Shown: one piece after another, positions 24,400 through 35,847 of the stretch | Position numbering within the stretch: the first letter of the stretch is position 1 | Layout: every line of letters begins with the position of its first letter | Assembly (NCBI RefSeq): GCF_043290135.1 | Contig: NC_134705.1 | Coordinates: 40,476,771 to 40,540,770 of the forward strand | Reading direction: 5' to 3' | DNA from: Rhipicephalus microplus | Lineage: Eukaryota; Arthropoda; Arachnida; Ixodida; Ixodidae | DNA: 64,000 nucleotides | Notes under the pieces: generated by a model | Database searches by the model: none | What the model was told of the DNA's origin: nothing | Seen by the model: only the letters and a program-made list of their open reading frames with translations | Made by a program: the position numbers and the translations under genes

Positions 24400-25600
24400 G
24401 ATAGGTTAGATTTCAGATTCAGCAAGAAAAAATCAGCAGTCATATTTTTAATGACAATGAAGGTCGTGAGCTTAGAATACAGGAGGTCACGCTAGAGATA
24501 ACAAATATATACAAATATCTGGGCGTATGGATAAGCAATGGGGCCGAGTACCTAAGGGAACACGAAACATACGTGACGACTAAAGGTAACAGGAACGCAG
24601 CGGTAATGAAAAACAGGGCACTGTGGAATTACAATAGGTATGATGTTGTGAGAGGAATATGGAAAGAGGGTCTTGGTTCCTGGTCTGACGTTCGGCAATG
24701 CGGTCTTGTGCATGAGATCAGAAGTTCAACTAAGATTAGAAATTAAGCAACGTGGAACAGGTAGGCTTGCTATAGGAGCTCACAGGAATACACCAAATAA
24801 GGGAGGACAAGGTGATATGGGATGGGTATCATTTGAGGGCAGCGAAGCTAGCAGCAAGATAAAATTTGAGAAGCGATTGAGAGAAATCGGGGAGGAGTGT
24901 TGGACTAGGAAGGTTTTTAGCTACTTGTACAAGAAGAATGGCGTTATAAAATGTAGGAAGCGAACCAGAAAATTGGCGGGAAATTACTTAGTAAAGAACA
25001 GGGGGCCAAGACAAAAAAGGGAACGTGAAGGAAACGGAGACCGACATGTGGAAAATCGGCATGATTAAGAAGTCCGCACTAGAGATCGATCGAACTTTAA
25101 AGCAGGAAATTGCGAAGGAAAGGATCTATGATAATACTCGGGGTAGTTGTCTACTGTTTGAGGCCAGGACGGGAGTATTGCAAACCAAGACATATCGAGC
25201 CAAATACAAAGGGGTAGACATGGTATGTAGTGCGTGTGGAGAGGAAGAAGAAACTGCCGAACACTTGTTAATGTTCTGTAAAGGGCTTCACCATACAGTT
25301 CGGGATGACGGCGCAGAGTTTTTGAAAGTACTGGGGTTTGGGGAGAGGGAGGGCAAAATAGACTTTAAGCGGGTAGAAATAACTAGAAGGAGGTTATGTG
25401 ATTGGTGGCTAAAGTCAAGGCGCGAGTAAGAATTAAAGCAATCAATGTAAAGTCCCAGTCCTCAACTTCACTATTCAAAGGAAAAAAAGAAAAAGAAAGA
25501 CAAATATAGTTTGTGGTTCACTAAGTATTACGGCTAGGTGGCGTCAGCCAACACCCGATCTAAATGGTACAGCCATATGAATCCATCCAACCAACCACGT
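24400..25600 (+). mobile_element. 5'-truncated non-LTR retrotransposon (LINE), plus copy
   Basis: Starts inside the RT (YKYLGVWISNGAEYLREHE at about 24510-24570), continues through the C-terminal region and a 3' UTR with GGCTAGGTGGCGTCAGCC, and ends at about 25594 in AATCCATCCAACCAACC. The 3' UTR and tail match the inverted copy ending at 26967. Truncation at the 5' side is normal for LINEs. Two frames are needed to read it, so it is decayed. Confidence 0.8.
25025..25429 (+). CDS. LINE ORF2 C-terminus with CCHC knuckle
   Basis: 134 codons, still open. Contains KQEIAKERIYDNTRGS, then CSACGEEEETAEHLLMFC (C-x2-C-x10-H-x4-C, the C-terminal knuckle of jockey/CR1-type LINE proteins), then GKIDFKRVEITRRRLCDWW. 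It continues in another frame from the 24673-25068 segment, so there is a frameshift at about 25030. Confidence 0.7.
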   Translation: MKETETDMWKIGMIKKSALEIDRTLKQEIAKERIYDNTRGSCLLFEARTGVLQTKTYRAKYKGVDMVCSACGEEEETAEHLLMFCKGLHHTVRDDGAEFLKVLGFGEREGKIDFKRVEITRRRLCDWWLKSRRE

Positions 25601-26499
25601 CACCAACGGTGGCGACGCGCTGCGCAGAGACGGGAATCAACCACGCGCGCGGGAAGTGTGAAGCATTTAAAATATATTTTATTGCTCGGGCATGGCCTCA
25701 AATGGCGACCGAGCCAATATGTTAACTAGCTTCTGGAATTACAGGATGCGTACGTGGTTGGGCAACTGAACTGAAATATCGACAGGGTTATGGTGGCTAG
25801 CCACCATAACAGGGTGCTGCAGTGAGTGCGTGATGGCATTGAAACATTTGATCGATGTTAAAGGAATGGAATGATGAACTCAGTTGTGAGCCATTGCTTG
25901 CAACACCTTTCACGTCGAAGCATAATTTTCTGAAGTACTATACTCTGTAAATAAAGCCCCATCATTCGTAACGTCAAACTGAAAGACGAGAATCACGAGA
26001 GGTATCTCGGGGAACACCTTTTTTTTTTTTTGCACACTGCAGTCATACAACCCATTTTTGAGTAGTGACTCACAACTGTTGATAACAATGCATTGTTATT
26101 AATTGGTGGCGCGGCTTATTTCATTTCCACGAATAAAAGTCTTATAGTTCACGATTAAGCACCCCACTGAACATAGCTTCCCTTGGGCTGCAAGCCTATA
26201 GGTTACGCGCCTGAGCTTCAGGTACTTCCTTTTTTCACGGAAGATGCTTGCTCTTTGTGGAGTGCCTTTGTGTAAAAATGTAAATGAGTGAGCAGAAAAA
26301 ACTTTGTCACTTGATTGCTGAGGCTCGGACCATATTGTTCACGGCATGTGACACCTTTTTTTTTTTTCAAACAGGAAACAAGTTCTTCCAAGCTGTCACT
26401 GTGAAGCTAGTTGTAGCTAAACCAGTTTGAATAAGTGGTTTCAAGGGCGTCTACAAATTCGAAGAGCTTCTCCGAAAGGCCTACCCATAGGCGTTCACA
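25601..26499. other. No gene; perfect 22-bp palindrome at 25789-25810
   Basis: TTATGGTGGCTAGCCACCATAA is a perfect palindrome whose half resembles the P-like element inverted repeat (ATGGTGGCTAG). The rest is AT-rich with short homopolymers; no coding signal. Confidence 0.4.
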
Positions 26500-26870
26500 C
26501 GAGGGGGGAAAAAAGTGCGCAAAATCTGCCCCATACACCGATTTTATAGAGAGAAGACACCCTGGAACAGAATCCCTCCCCCCCCCCCCGGACGGCAAGC
26601 ACTATTGGCCTACCTCTTTCAATGCGGTTAATTTCGCCTTTCACAGTGTACTCGAAGTGCCGGGAGATGTACCTCTCATCAAAGTGCAGCTCGCACACAG
26701 CCTAGGTTCTTGAAGCAGCTTGTCAGCGCACGGGATCGCTCTCTGCCACTGCGCAAAGTGAGCTTCGTCCTTTTGAACGCCGATCAACGCATGCTTCTTT
26801 TTAGCTGACTTGTAGCCTGAGGTGCAACCTTGGACGAAGCAATGACTTTGTTTTCGTGCCTTTATAGTGC
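26500..26870 (-). pseudogene. THAP domain relic, frameshifted
   Basis: The minus strand shows SHCFVQGCTSGYKSAKKK (first Cys pair), WQRAIPCADKLLQEPRLC, then in another frame CELHFDERYISRHFEYTV. Together they are one THAP domain split by a frameshift at about 26690. Only this N-terminal domain is seen. It is related to but distinct from the 10947 copy. Confidence 0.7.
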
Positions 26871-26966
26871 ATACAAAACCATTGGTGTCAGAGTGCCACC
26901 ACAATAATAAAAAAAAAAAATGAGAGCGAGCGCGTGTGACGAAAGTCTCGAAAACGTGCAAAAAAT

Positions 26967-29900
26967 GTTGGATGGATGGATTGATATGGCTGTACCCTTT
27001 AGATTGGGTGGCGGCTAACGCCACCTAGCCGTAAGACTAAGTGAACCAAAAAACTAGATTTATCCCATTTTTCCTTTAAATAGTGAAGTTAGACACTGAT
27101 ACTTTGAAGGATTTGATTTTCACTCGTGCCTTGATTGTAGCAAACCAATCAGATAACCACCTTCTAGTTATTTTTACCCGCTTAAAGTCTATTTTGCCCT
27201 CCCTGTCCTTAAACCCCAGTGCTCTGAAAACCTCTGCTCCATCATCCTGAACGATGGGGTGAAGCCCTTTACAGAACATTATCAAGTGTTCGGCAGTTTC
27301 TTCATCCTCTCCACGCGCACTTCATACTCTGTCTACACTTTCGTAATTGACCCGATAAGTCTTGTTTCGCCATACTCGCATCCTGGCCTGAAAGAGTAAA
27401 AAACTACCCCGACAAATGTCATAGATTGTTTTCTTGGCAATTTCCTTACTAAAAGTTTGATAGACCTCTAGTGCCGACTTCTTAATAATGCCGATTCTCC
27501 GCATGTCGGTCTCCGTTTCCTTCACCTTCCCTTTTTAGATTGAGCCCCTGTTCTTTTCTAAGTGATTTCCCGTCAATTTGTGGTTCGCTTTCTACATTTT
27601 ATAACGCCATTTCTCATGTACAAGTAGCTAAAAACCTTTCTAGCCTAACGCTCCTCCCCCATTTCTCTCAATCACTTTTCAAATTTTTTCTTGCTGCTAT
27701 CTTCCCTGCCCTCAAATGATGTCCATCCCATATCACCTTGTACTCCCTGATTTGGTGTATTCTAGTGAGCTCCTAAAGCAAGCCTACGTATTCCACGTTG
27801 CTAAATTTCTAATCTTGATTGAACTTTGTTACCTTTAGTCATTACGTATATTTCGTGTTCCCTTAAGTACTCGGTCCCATTGCTTATCCATACGCCCAGG
27901 TATTCGTATTTATCTGTTATATATAGCGTGACCTCCTTTATTCTAAGCTCACTACCTTCATTACCATCAAAATCATGTCTGATGATTTTTTCTTACTGAA
28001 TCTGAGATCTAACCCATCTCCCTCATTACCGCAGATGTCCATCAATTTCTGCAATTCTTCCTAGTTGTTGGCCATTAGCACTATCATCTGCGTACATCAA
28101 TGCTGGCAGTGCCTATTCAATGAGTTTTGCTTATTTCAGGAAAGAGAGCTTGAAGCCAAGTATACTCCCCTCTAATTTGGCCTGTGATCCTTGTAGGTAT
28201 AGCATGAATAACAAGGGTGACAGAGGACACCCCTGCCTAAGCCCCCGTTTTATTTCTGTGGGCTCGGATACCTGTTTTTCCCATTTTAGAACTACCTCGT
28301 TACTTTTATAGATATATTTTAAGAGCTTAGTGACTTAATCCTTCACACCTAGTGAGTCCAGTGTGCTCTGCAAGACCTCTTGAACCACGGTATTGTACGC
28401 TCCCTTGATATAAAAAAAACTTCTAGCAACAGGGGCCTGTGTTCGGTTTCTGCTATTTTGATGCACTGCGTAATTGAGACCAGATTGTCTTCCAACTTTC
28501 TTTGTTTTCAAAACCCATTCTGCAGTTCTCCCAGCCCCCACTCATCCTCTATCCATGCTTGCAGTCTTTCCTATATAATCTGCATAAGCAGCATTTAAAC
28601 CACTGATGTCACAGTTTCAGGACGGTAGTTGTTTAAGTCAGCTTTGTCCCCCTTTCTTTTATAAATCATGCTCATCCTGCCAAGCTTCTATCCCTTGGGG
28701 ACATCACTATCGAATATTGTTTTTCTTGCTGCTTCTCTCAAAGCCGAGTTAAACTTGGGACCCAATGCCTTTAACAGCATAATTGGGATGCCGTGCGGGT
28801 CTGCTGATGTACTAGTGGAACCCTCTTCTCAGCCCTTTCTCACTCTCGTGGCAAAAATGGGGCCACTGCGCTGCTTGTATATTAAGGTGCCTTTGTCTAT
28901 TAAGGTGCATAAGGCACTTCTTTGTTGAAAATTTTCTGTCACCCTTGTTTCTATATATTCAATAGCTTCATCCCCTCCTAGCCTAGCACCTTGAGCTGTA
29001 GGTATAAACCTCTGCTCTAGGCTGGTCCCATTTCTTAGGAAGATTAAATGGTTCCAAAATTTGCAGCTGCCTTTCTATTCTTTTTATGTACTAGTGCCAA
29101 CCACTGAGGCCCTTTTCTTCTAATCTTTTCATTAATCAGAAGGGCTGCTTCCCTTCCACAACTTAGAAAGTTGTCCTAATTTCTTTCAAAGTCATCTGTC
29201 GGTTCACCCCGCTGCTTAGCACGTCTGTGTTCCCTAGAGGCTAGACGTTTTGCTATGGCTCTCTTAACTTGCTCATCCCACCATTTACTGGGTTTGTGTC
29301 TCCTTTTCCGGGGTAACTTGTCACGTGCCTTAGCAAGCTTTAGCTCAAACAGTCTAATTCGATTCGTGTATGTTCACACGGTTTTATTATCGTTAGTGAT
29401 TACTTTTTCAATTTGTTTAGTAGCTGTTTCTATTTGCCTTTCTGAATAAAAATTTTCCTGCAGTTGCTCATTTTGTCGCCTTCCCACTTTCACTGGTCTT
29501 CCAAAACATAGCTTGATACGTTTGTGATCACTACCAAGACTACTGGAGCCACATTCATCTATGTGCGTTCCCCTGAGCTTATCATACATTCTATGTGACA
29601 TCAGTGCATAATTTATCGTCGACTGCAGCCTTCCTACCTCCCATGTTATCTGCCCTTAACACTTCTCAGTACTATTACGAAGGATCAAATCAAACATTTT
29701 ACACATATCCATGATCATTTTGCCTGTTGGGTCAGTATACTCATCTGATTGACTGATTGATATGTGGGGTTTAACGTCCCAAAACCACTATATGATTATG
29801 AGAGACGCCGTAGTGGAGGGCTCCAGAAATTTAGACCACCTGGGGTTCTTTAACGTGCACCCAAATCTGAGCACACGGGCCAACAACATTTCCGCCTCCA

Positions 29901-30326
29901 TCGGAAATGCAGCCGCCGCAGCCGGGATTCGAACCCGCGCCCTGCGGGTCAGCAGCCGAGTACCTTAGCCACTAGACCACCGCGGCGGGGCAGTATACTC
30001 ATCTGTATCTTCTATGTGCGCATTCATATCTCCTAGTGTGCTTACTTCGCACTCTCTTCTTAAATGCTTAATGTCATATGTTATACATTCCACCATTGCC
30101 TGGTTTTTCTCTCTGGCGCCTTTGCTACCATCCACAAGTACACGAAACCCAGAAGTGTCATCTGCCCAGCTACTTTCCTGTTTAAGCATAAATGCTCCGT
30201 GCATCCCTGCTTGACGCTTTGCCAATCCATACTTTTACGTATAAATGCCCCAATTCCACCCTCCTTTTTGCTGTCTTCTGTTCTATTGCAATATTCCCAT
30301 ATGTAGTTCAGATTGCACCTTGCATG
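26967..30326 (-). mobile_element. Non-LTR retrotransposon (EN-RT LINE), minus copy, decayed
   Basis: Right to left: APE-type endonuclease (GGIGAFIRK, TLGDMNAHIEDTDEYT near 30020, SSLGSDHKRIKL near 29530), reverse transcriptase (RGLRQGCPLSPLLF near 28240, YADD near 28100), a C-terminal segment with ETAEHLIMFC near 27270, a 3' UTR and a tail of ATCC repeats at 26967-26986. Many stops and shifts. A SINE splits the endonuclease. It is the same family as 24400-25600. Clade within the jockey/CR1/I group was not resolved. Confidence 0.8.
29748..29990 (-). mobile_element. Ruka-type SINE inserted in the LINE endonuclease
   Basis: Full length with 15-bp duplications CAGTATACTCATCTG at 29733-29747 and 29991-30005. 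Removing it rejoins the endonuclease reading between DEYTDP and the GSDH half, so it inserted after the LINE. Pol III boxes look intact (GGGATTCGAACCC on plus). Confidence 0.95.
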
Positions 30327-30636
30327 TGGATGGAAGGATGGATTGATATGGCTGTACCCTTCAGATCGGGCGAAGACTGTGCGCGCCTCCACGCGACTCC
30401 TCCTCAGAGACTTCCGCGCGCTACGTAAGCGCCACTTGCTGCTCATCACACATTTAATTCTAGCCATTGTACCACTGTTACAGTGGCTAGAATACCACTC
30501 TTTACTTTTTGCAGCCACAGCGTTCATGGCGCCCCTGTATTTAAAATGCTTGTGATATCTGTTTAATTACCAATAAATGCTAACTTACTCGCTAAACACT
30601 TGTGTAGTAATATTTTTGTAGGTTTAACGTATTATA
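30327..30636 (-). mobile_element. LINE 3'-end fragment abutting the previous LINE
   Basis: GGATGGATTGATATGGCTG at 30335-30353 repeats the 3' tail seen at 26967-26995, although the adjoining UTR differs. It lies immediately beyond the 5' end of the 26967-30326 LINE, in the same orientation. An imperfect palindrome, ATTCTAGCCATTGTA with TACAGTGGCTAGAAT, spans 30458-30494. Confidence 0.5.
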
Positions 30637-30801
30637 TATAATGCAAATGCAAGGTCAAAAGCGGTATCAGCGTCGGTACAGAAGCAGCAAGAGCTAGCCG
30701 GATGTACGGGCAGCGTCGCAGCAGCAACCAGACAGTCTTAGCTCGTGCCTTGCGCCAACGTGTCGATTTCGCTGCAGTAGTGGGCATTCCTCCTCACTAC
30801 A
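30637..30801 (-). repeat. 3' LTR of gypsy element 30637-35847
   Basis: 165 bp, beginning TGTAGTGAGGAGGAATGCCC on the minus strand and ending ATTATA. It pairs with 35683-35847. Confidence 0.85.
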
Positions 30802-31872
30802 CTTCGTCCCCCGTCGGAAAAGAAGCTATCCTGGTGACTCACGATGAACAGAGTACGAACGGATCGTAATAAGGTTTCAGCCGCTGTACGTGAACAGTTT
30901 CACATCCCCGAAAGCGTTGGTCTGTGGATGGTGTAACGGGTTCGACAATGTAGTTAACTGGTGAAGTCTGCGAGACAATGCGGTAGGGTCCCTAGTATTT
31001 TGAAAAAAAAAAAACTTCGAGGAAAGGCCTGTAGGCACAGCGGGAACCCAAAGCCACACATGAGTATCCAGAACAAAGTTAGGGTACGGGTGGTTATCGT
31101 CACGCCGAGATTTTTGTCTACATTGGTCGATGGTTGTGAACGACCGGCCAGCTTACGAAATTCCTCGGCGCGGCGGGCAGCTTCAGAGATGGGCGTAGAC
31201 TCGGAGGAATCGGGGTGATAGGGCAGAATGGTATCTAGTGTGGTGGAAGGGTCTCGGCCATATAACAGGAAAAATGGTGAAAAGCCCGTAGTCGCCTATG
31301 GAGCAGTATTGTAGGCGTATGTCACAAAAGGCAGAATGAGGTCCCAGTCGGAGTGGTCAGAGGCAACATACTTTGATATCATATCCCCTAGGGTACGGTT
31401 GAATCTTTCCGTCAATCCATTCGTCTGCGGATGGTAGGCGGTGGTAGTCCGGTGAATTATACGGCATTCAGCAAGGAGTGCGTTGACGACTTCAGAGAGG
31501 ATTACTGTCCTCTGTCGCTGAGAAGTTCACGTGGTGCGCCGTGACGGAGAATGAAGTTCCGCAGGAGAAAATATAATACGTCGCGTGCTGTGGCAGCAGG
31601 CAAAGCGGCTATTGCGTCAAGTAGTTGACAGCGACAACGATCCAACGGTTTTCGGAAGCCGTTAAGGGAAGAGGCCCATACAGATCGATTCCAACGCGGC
31701 CGAAAGACCTGGCTGAAAAGGGATTGGCTGGATCGGACCAGAAAGGTGATGAGGGAGAGCTTTGCTTCGTTACACTGTGGGCATGACTAAATGTATTCGC
31801 GCGCAAAAGTATACATGCCTCGCCAGTAAAACCGGGAGGAAAGCCGAGCGTATGTTTTGAAAAAGCCCGCAT
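30802..31872 (-). pseudogene. Gypsy integrase, degenerate
   Basis: RVGIDLYGPLPLTASENRWIV (31730-31660) holds the first catalytic Asp. LLSDRGQ near 31525, followed by a stop, holds the second. The third block and C-terminus are broken by several stops and shifts between 31480 and 30850. An A-run at 31003-31014 lies in the C-terminal part. Confidence 0.75.
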
Positions 31873-32689
31873 GTGCGCACTGAGGGTCAGCGTGGAAAGC
31901 TGAACATATTGCAGTACGAAGATGGCGAGCTATGACCAGTAACCACTTTCGGCCAACGGACTTGTAATTCCTGCGATAAAGGAGGCCATCGCGGACCTCA
32001 AAGTGAGCCGCCTGATGGCTGAACGTTCGAGAAGATGGAGAAGTCGACGGATCTGAAAGGAACCACAGAAGAGAGCTGATCCAGTCATCCTTGCGTTGCT
32101 CAGGCGCCATGTCACAGTTTTCTGGGAACACAACCATTTCGTCCACGGCAGATAGACATGCAGAGCTTTCGGAGGACATACGTGAGCGTGATAGAGTGTT
32201 GGCAGCAGTGTGACGTCGGCCAGACCTGTAGACAACACGCAAGTCGAACTCTTGCAACCGCAAAGCCCAGCGAGCTAAACGGCCGGAGGGGTTCTTAAAC
32301 GTGGATAAATAACAAAGCGCATGGTGATCGGTGACTACGTCGAAAGGGCGACCATATAGGTACGGTCTAAATTTACCTAGAGCCCACATAATTGCCAGAC
32401 ACTCCTTCTCTGTCACAGAATAGTTATTCTCCGCTTTGGTGTGGGTACGGCTTGCGTATGCGACTACGTACTCCTGGAAACCCGATTTGCACTGCGCGAG
32501 CACGGCACCGAGTCCAACACCGCTGGCATTGGTGTGAACCTCCGTCGGAGCAGTCGGGTCGAAATGACGCAAGATTGGCGGCGAGGTTAACAGGTGGCGC
32601 AACTTTTCGAAAGCATCGTCACCGGCGGGTGACCAAGCGTAACTTTTCGAGTCACTACGTAGAAGTTCAGTCAAGGAAGCGGTGATCAT
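31787..32689 (-). CDS. Gypsy RNase H and integrase zinc-finger segment
   Basis: A 300-codon open frame. RT thumb end ([18 protein letters not shown]); RNase H with [16 protein letters not shown], where the usual first Asp is Asn; [12 protein letters not shown] (Glu present); [11 protein letters not shown] (Asp present); and HTAANTLSR, where the usual A-D is A-N. Then the integrase His/Cys finger region starts ([18 protein letters not shown]). Two of four RNase H metal ligands are substituted, so it is probably inactive although the frame is long. Confidence 0.8.
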   Translation of the reverse strand: MITASLTELLRSDSKSYAWSPAGDDAFEKLRHLLTSPPILRHFDPTAPTEVHTNASGVGLGAVLAQCKSGFQEYVVAYASRTHTKAENNYSVTEKECLAIMWALGKFRPYLYGRPFDVVTDHHALCYLSTFKNPSGRLARWALRLQEFDLRVVYRSGRRHTAANTLSRSRMSSESSACLSAVDEMVVFPENCDMAPEQRKDDWISSLLWFLSDPSTSPSSRTFSHQAAHFEVRDGLLYRRNYKSVGRKWLLVIARHLRTAICSAFHADPQCAHAGFFKTYARLSSRFYWRGMYTFAREYI

Positions 32690-34093
32690 AGCAAAATTCC
32701 GAATAAAGCGGCGGAAATACGAGCAGAGGCCAAGAAAGCTGTGATGATCTTTCCGAGACGCAGGTTTAGGGAACTGTGCAACTTCCAGAAGCTTGGCAGT
32801 GTCAGGAAGAATACCGTCTTTAGAGACAACATGGCCGAGTATGGTGAGCTAACTTGTGCCGAAGCGGCATTTCTGCAGGTTGAGCTGAAGGCCGGCGTCA
32901 GTTAGGCACTGCAGCACTTCATCTAGCCTGCGGAGATGCGTTGGAAAATCCGGTGAAAATAAAATCACGTCATCCAAGTAGCATAGGCATGTTTTCCACT
33001 TCAGGCCACGCAAAAGATTGTCCATCATCCGCTCGAATGTTGCGGGTGCGTTGTAAAGACCAAAAGGCATGACACAGAACTCGTAAACGCCATCAGGTGT
33101 GACAAAGGCCGTCTTAGGCTGATCTCAAGGTGTCAGAGGGACTTGCCAGTAGCCACTCCGTAAGTCAATAGAAGAGAAGAACTCCGCACCTTGGAGGCAG
33201 TCAAGGGCATCCTCGATTCTCGGTAACGGGTAAACGTCCTTTTGAGTTATTTTGTTAAGACGACGGTAGTCAACACAGAAGCGAATTGACCCGTCCTTCT
33301 TCTTAACGAGAACGACTGGAGATGCCCCGGGGCTGTTCGAAGGCTGGATGACGCCACGCTTGAGCATGTCAGCTACTTGGTCATCGATAACCTGGCGCTC
33401 GGCTGCGGACATGCGATAGGGTCTTTGACGCAATGGCGCATTGGTACCCGTGTTGATGTGGTGACACACGGCTGACGTGTGGCCGATGGAAGTATGCTGG
33501 CAGTCGAAGGAATAACGGAACTTGTTCAGCAGTCGTAGAAGCTGAGAACGCTGCGAAACGGTTGACGTGTCGGCGATGGAGCTGTTCAGTACGTCCGGCC
33601 TAGTAGTCTGCGGCGAAGAGGCACAGGTCACTCTGGTGACTTCGTGTTCGGCGGAAGGACCAGTCGGCATGTCGGTAATTGCAGAAGAGCCGAGACTGTA
33701 AACACGCCCGACGCACTCACTCCGAAGTATTGTTACAGGACATGACAACAGGTTCGAGATGAGCAGTCTGCTGACGCCGACATGAAGTTCTAGAAGGGCA
33801 TAAGGTAGCGGCGAACACTTGCGACTAACGAAAAGAGGAGATGGTGTGAAAAGGGAACTAGACTCGGCGAGAGAGTTGCAAGACACCATGGTAAGGGCAA
33901 AAGAGTGCGGCGGTACGATGACGTCTTCAGCAACAAATAGTTTGTCCACGGTTTCATGAGCATTATATAATAGAGCGTCGTCAAACACTTCAAATGCCAC
34001 CTCAGCACGAGAGCAGTCGATGACGGCCTTATTAGCGGAGAGAAAATCCCAGCCCAAAATGAGGTCATAGGAGCAGGAATCCAACACAAACAA
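32690..34093 (-). CDS. Gypsy protease C-terminus and reverse transcriptase
   Basis: 34093-33125 is a 322-codon frame: protease end ([18 protein letters not shown]), linker, then RT ([20 protein letters not shown] is the core, with [13 protein letters not shown] and [14 protein letters not shown]). An in-frame TGA near 33126 and a TAG near 32850 separate it from the palm ([27 protein letters not shown], with the YxDD intact) and from the thumb. Only stops disrupt it, suggesting fairly recent inactivation. Confidence 0.85.
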
Positions 34094-34199
34094 TTCAACG
34101 ACATAAATGAGACCATCAATCGCGACGCAAGTAGTACAGGCAGCGGCCGGTGTGACGTGATCTGCGCTGGCTGTACGAAGTGATATACTTGCTAGGGGC

Positions 34200-34290
34200 G
34201 TTAAAATTTTTTGAGCAAGCGGCAGAGTCTAGCACTTATCACTGAAACTGCAGCACCAGTGTCGACAAGAGCGAGTGCAGCGACACCGTC
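34200..34290 (-). other. Retroviral-type protease active site
   Basis: The minus strand reads [19 protein letters not shown], the D-T-G aspartic protease loop of the gypsy element, just upstream of the 34093 frame. Confidence 0.75.
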
Positions 34291-34899
34291 CACATGTACG
34301 TCCAAAACATTCGTTAGTGAATTGAGAGGCCTTGTTCTTTTTGCTGTCGACGCAGTTCCTGCCTCTGGAACTGCGGCAATTAGTTTTCCCGCTTCAGCGA
34401 TGAAGGACGACGCATTGGCGATGGCGAGTGGCGTCGAGGTGATGGCGAGCGGCGGTTAACAGGAGGGCGGTGGTCGGCGTACGATGACGTCTGGTCGGAG
34501 GGCTGAGAGCCTGTGAACGAAGGGCGCGGTGGCACATAAAGGGCAGGTTCGAAGGTCTGGTCGTAGCTCTGGCGGTAGACAGGGCCGCGCCGACGACAGT
34601 ATTGCGCTATGTGGCCAGGTAGCCCACAGGCAAAGCTTATTGGGCGATTGTCGAGTGTACGCCATTATCCACTACTCTGGACATACCTTGGCTGAGCGAA
34701 CCGAGGAGTGGGTCGGAGCGGCACGGCTGAGGGAAGTGACGTAAAAATCTGAAGAGGTGGTCGAGCCGCCACTTCAGCATAGCTTAGAGGTGCATTTACC
34801 TCGGCACAGGCAACAGGGCTCGGCAATGGTGTAGTGTCACGGGCAGATGGCAGAGCCGCGCAAACTTGCTCCCGGATGACCTGGCGAATGTTTGCTGGC

Positions 34900-35618
34900 A
34901 GAGGTTACAGTGGCTGGCCGGCTGTTGATAGCAGCGATAGCTGACGAGCGACCTCAGCACGAACAAACTCCTTGATCTGCGATAGCAGCGACTGAAGGTC
35001 AGAAGTGGTGGTCAGGCTTGACAGTGTGTCATCCGGGCCGTTAGGGCGTCGGGTGAGAAGACGCTTTCGTCGCAGCTCATCGAAACTTTGACACAACTCG
35101 ATGACCTCGGAGACAGTGACAGGGTTCTTGGAGAGCAGCATTCGAAAGGCGTCGTCGGAAATGTCTTTCATGATATGTCGCACCTTGTCAGTTTCTGCCA
35201 TCGACGGGTCGACACGCCGGCAGAGGTCGAGGATGTCGTCTATGTAGCTGGTGAATGTCTCACTAGTTTGTTGGGACCGGCCTCGTAGGCATTGTTCTGC
35301 GCGAAGTTTGCGCACACCAGGGCGTCTAAAAACATCTGCGATGCAGGTTTTTAAGGTGGTCCAAGTGGGGATATCCGCCTCATGGTATCTGTACCACAGC
35401 TTGGCAACATCCGTTAAATAAAACATCATGGTACCAAGCTTTGTGGGATCGTCCCATTTGTTAGTAGCCGCTCGCTCATTCATGATATTCCAGCCAATCC
35501 TCAACGTCTTTCTCGTCGGTGCCACTGAAGATGTCGGGTTCTCGCAAGAGCTGGGCACTGGGACAGCTCCTGCGTGGCGAAGCCGGTGGGGGTGTGAAGA
35601 CAGCGTCGTCAGACATGA
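34900..35618 (-). pseudogene. Gypsy gag (capsid), frameshifted; knuckle Cys lost
   Basis: Begins MSDDAVFTPPPASPRRSC near 35618 and runs to EDVEDWLEYHE; a frameshift at about 35485 moves it to the frame with NKWDDPTKLGTMMFYL, AKLWYRYHE, SETFTSYIDDILDLCRRV and ISDDAFRMLL, a retrotransposon gag pattern. Downstream at about 34600 the knuckle reads SFACGLPGHIAQYC: the first Cys is Ser. Confidence 0.8.
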
Positions 35619-35682
35619 CGGACGGCAGCTTTCGGCTACGCAGTTCACGGACTGGGAAAGACCACAGCACTCTCCACCAAAA

Positions 35683-35847
35683 TATAATGTAAATGCAAGG
35701 TTAAAAGCGGTATCAGCGTCGGTACAAAAGCAGCAAGAGCTTGCCGGATGTACGGACAGCGTCGCAGCAGCAACCAGGCAGTCTTAGCTCGTGCCTCGCG
35801 CCAACGTGTCGATGTCGCTGCAGTAGTGGGCATTACTCTTCACTACA
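35683..35847 (-). repeat. 5' LTR of gypsy element 30637-35847
   Basis: 165 bp, starting TGTAGTGAAGAG on minus. It is followed after three bases by the primer-binding site. Confidence 0.85.

Larger units (their letters stand above)
30637..35847 (-). mobile_element. Ty3/gypsy LTR retrotransposon, full length, mutated
   Basis: Two 165-bp LTRs (30637-30801 and 35683-35847) bracket gag, protease, RT, RNase H and integrase in the standard gypsy order on the minus strand. By eye the LTRs differ at about 10 positions. A primer site TGGTGGAGAGTGCTG reads leftward from 35679, three bases inside the 5' LTR. Flanks are TA-rich, so the short target duplication is ambiguous. Confidence 0.9.

Noticed and set aside
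25788..25811. Perfect 22-bp palindrome as an operator or terminator
   Set aside because: No gene context; its half matches the P-like inverted repeat, so a transposon trace is more likely.
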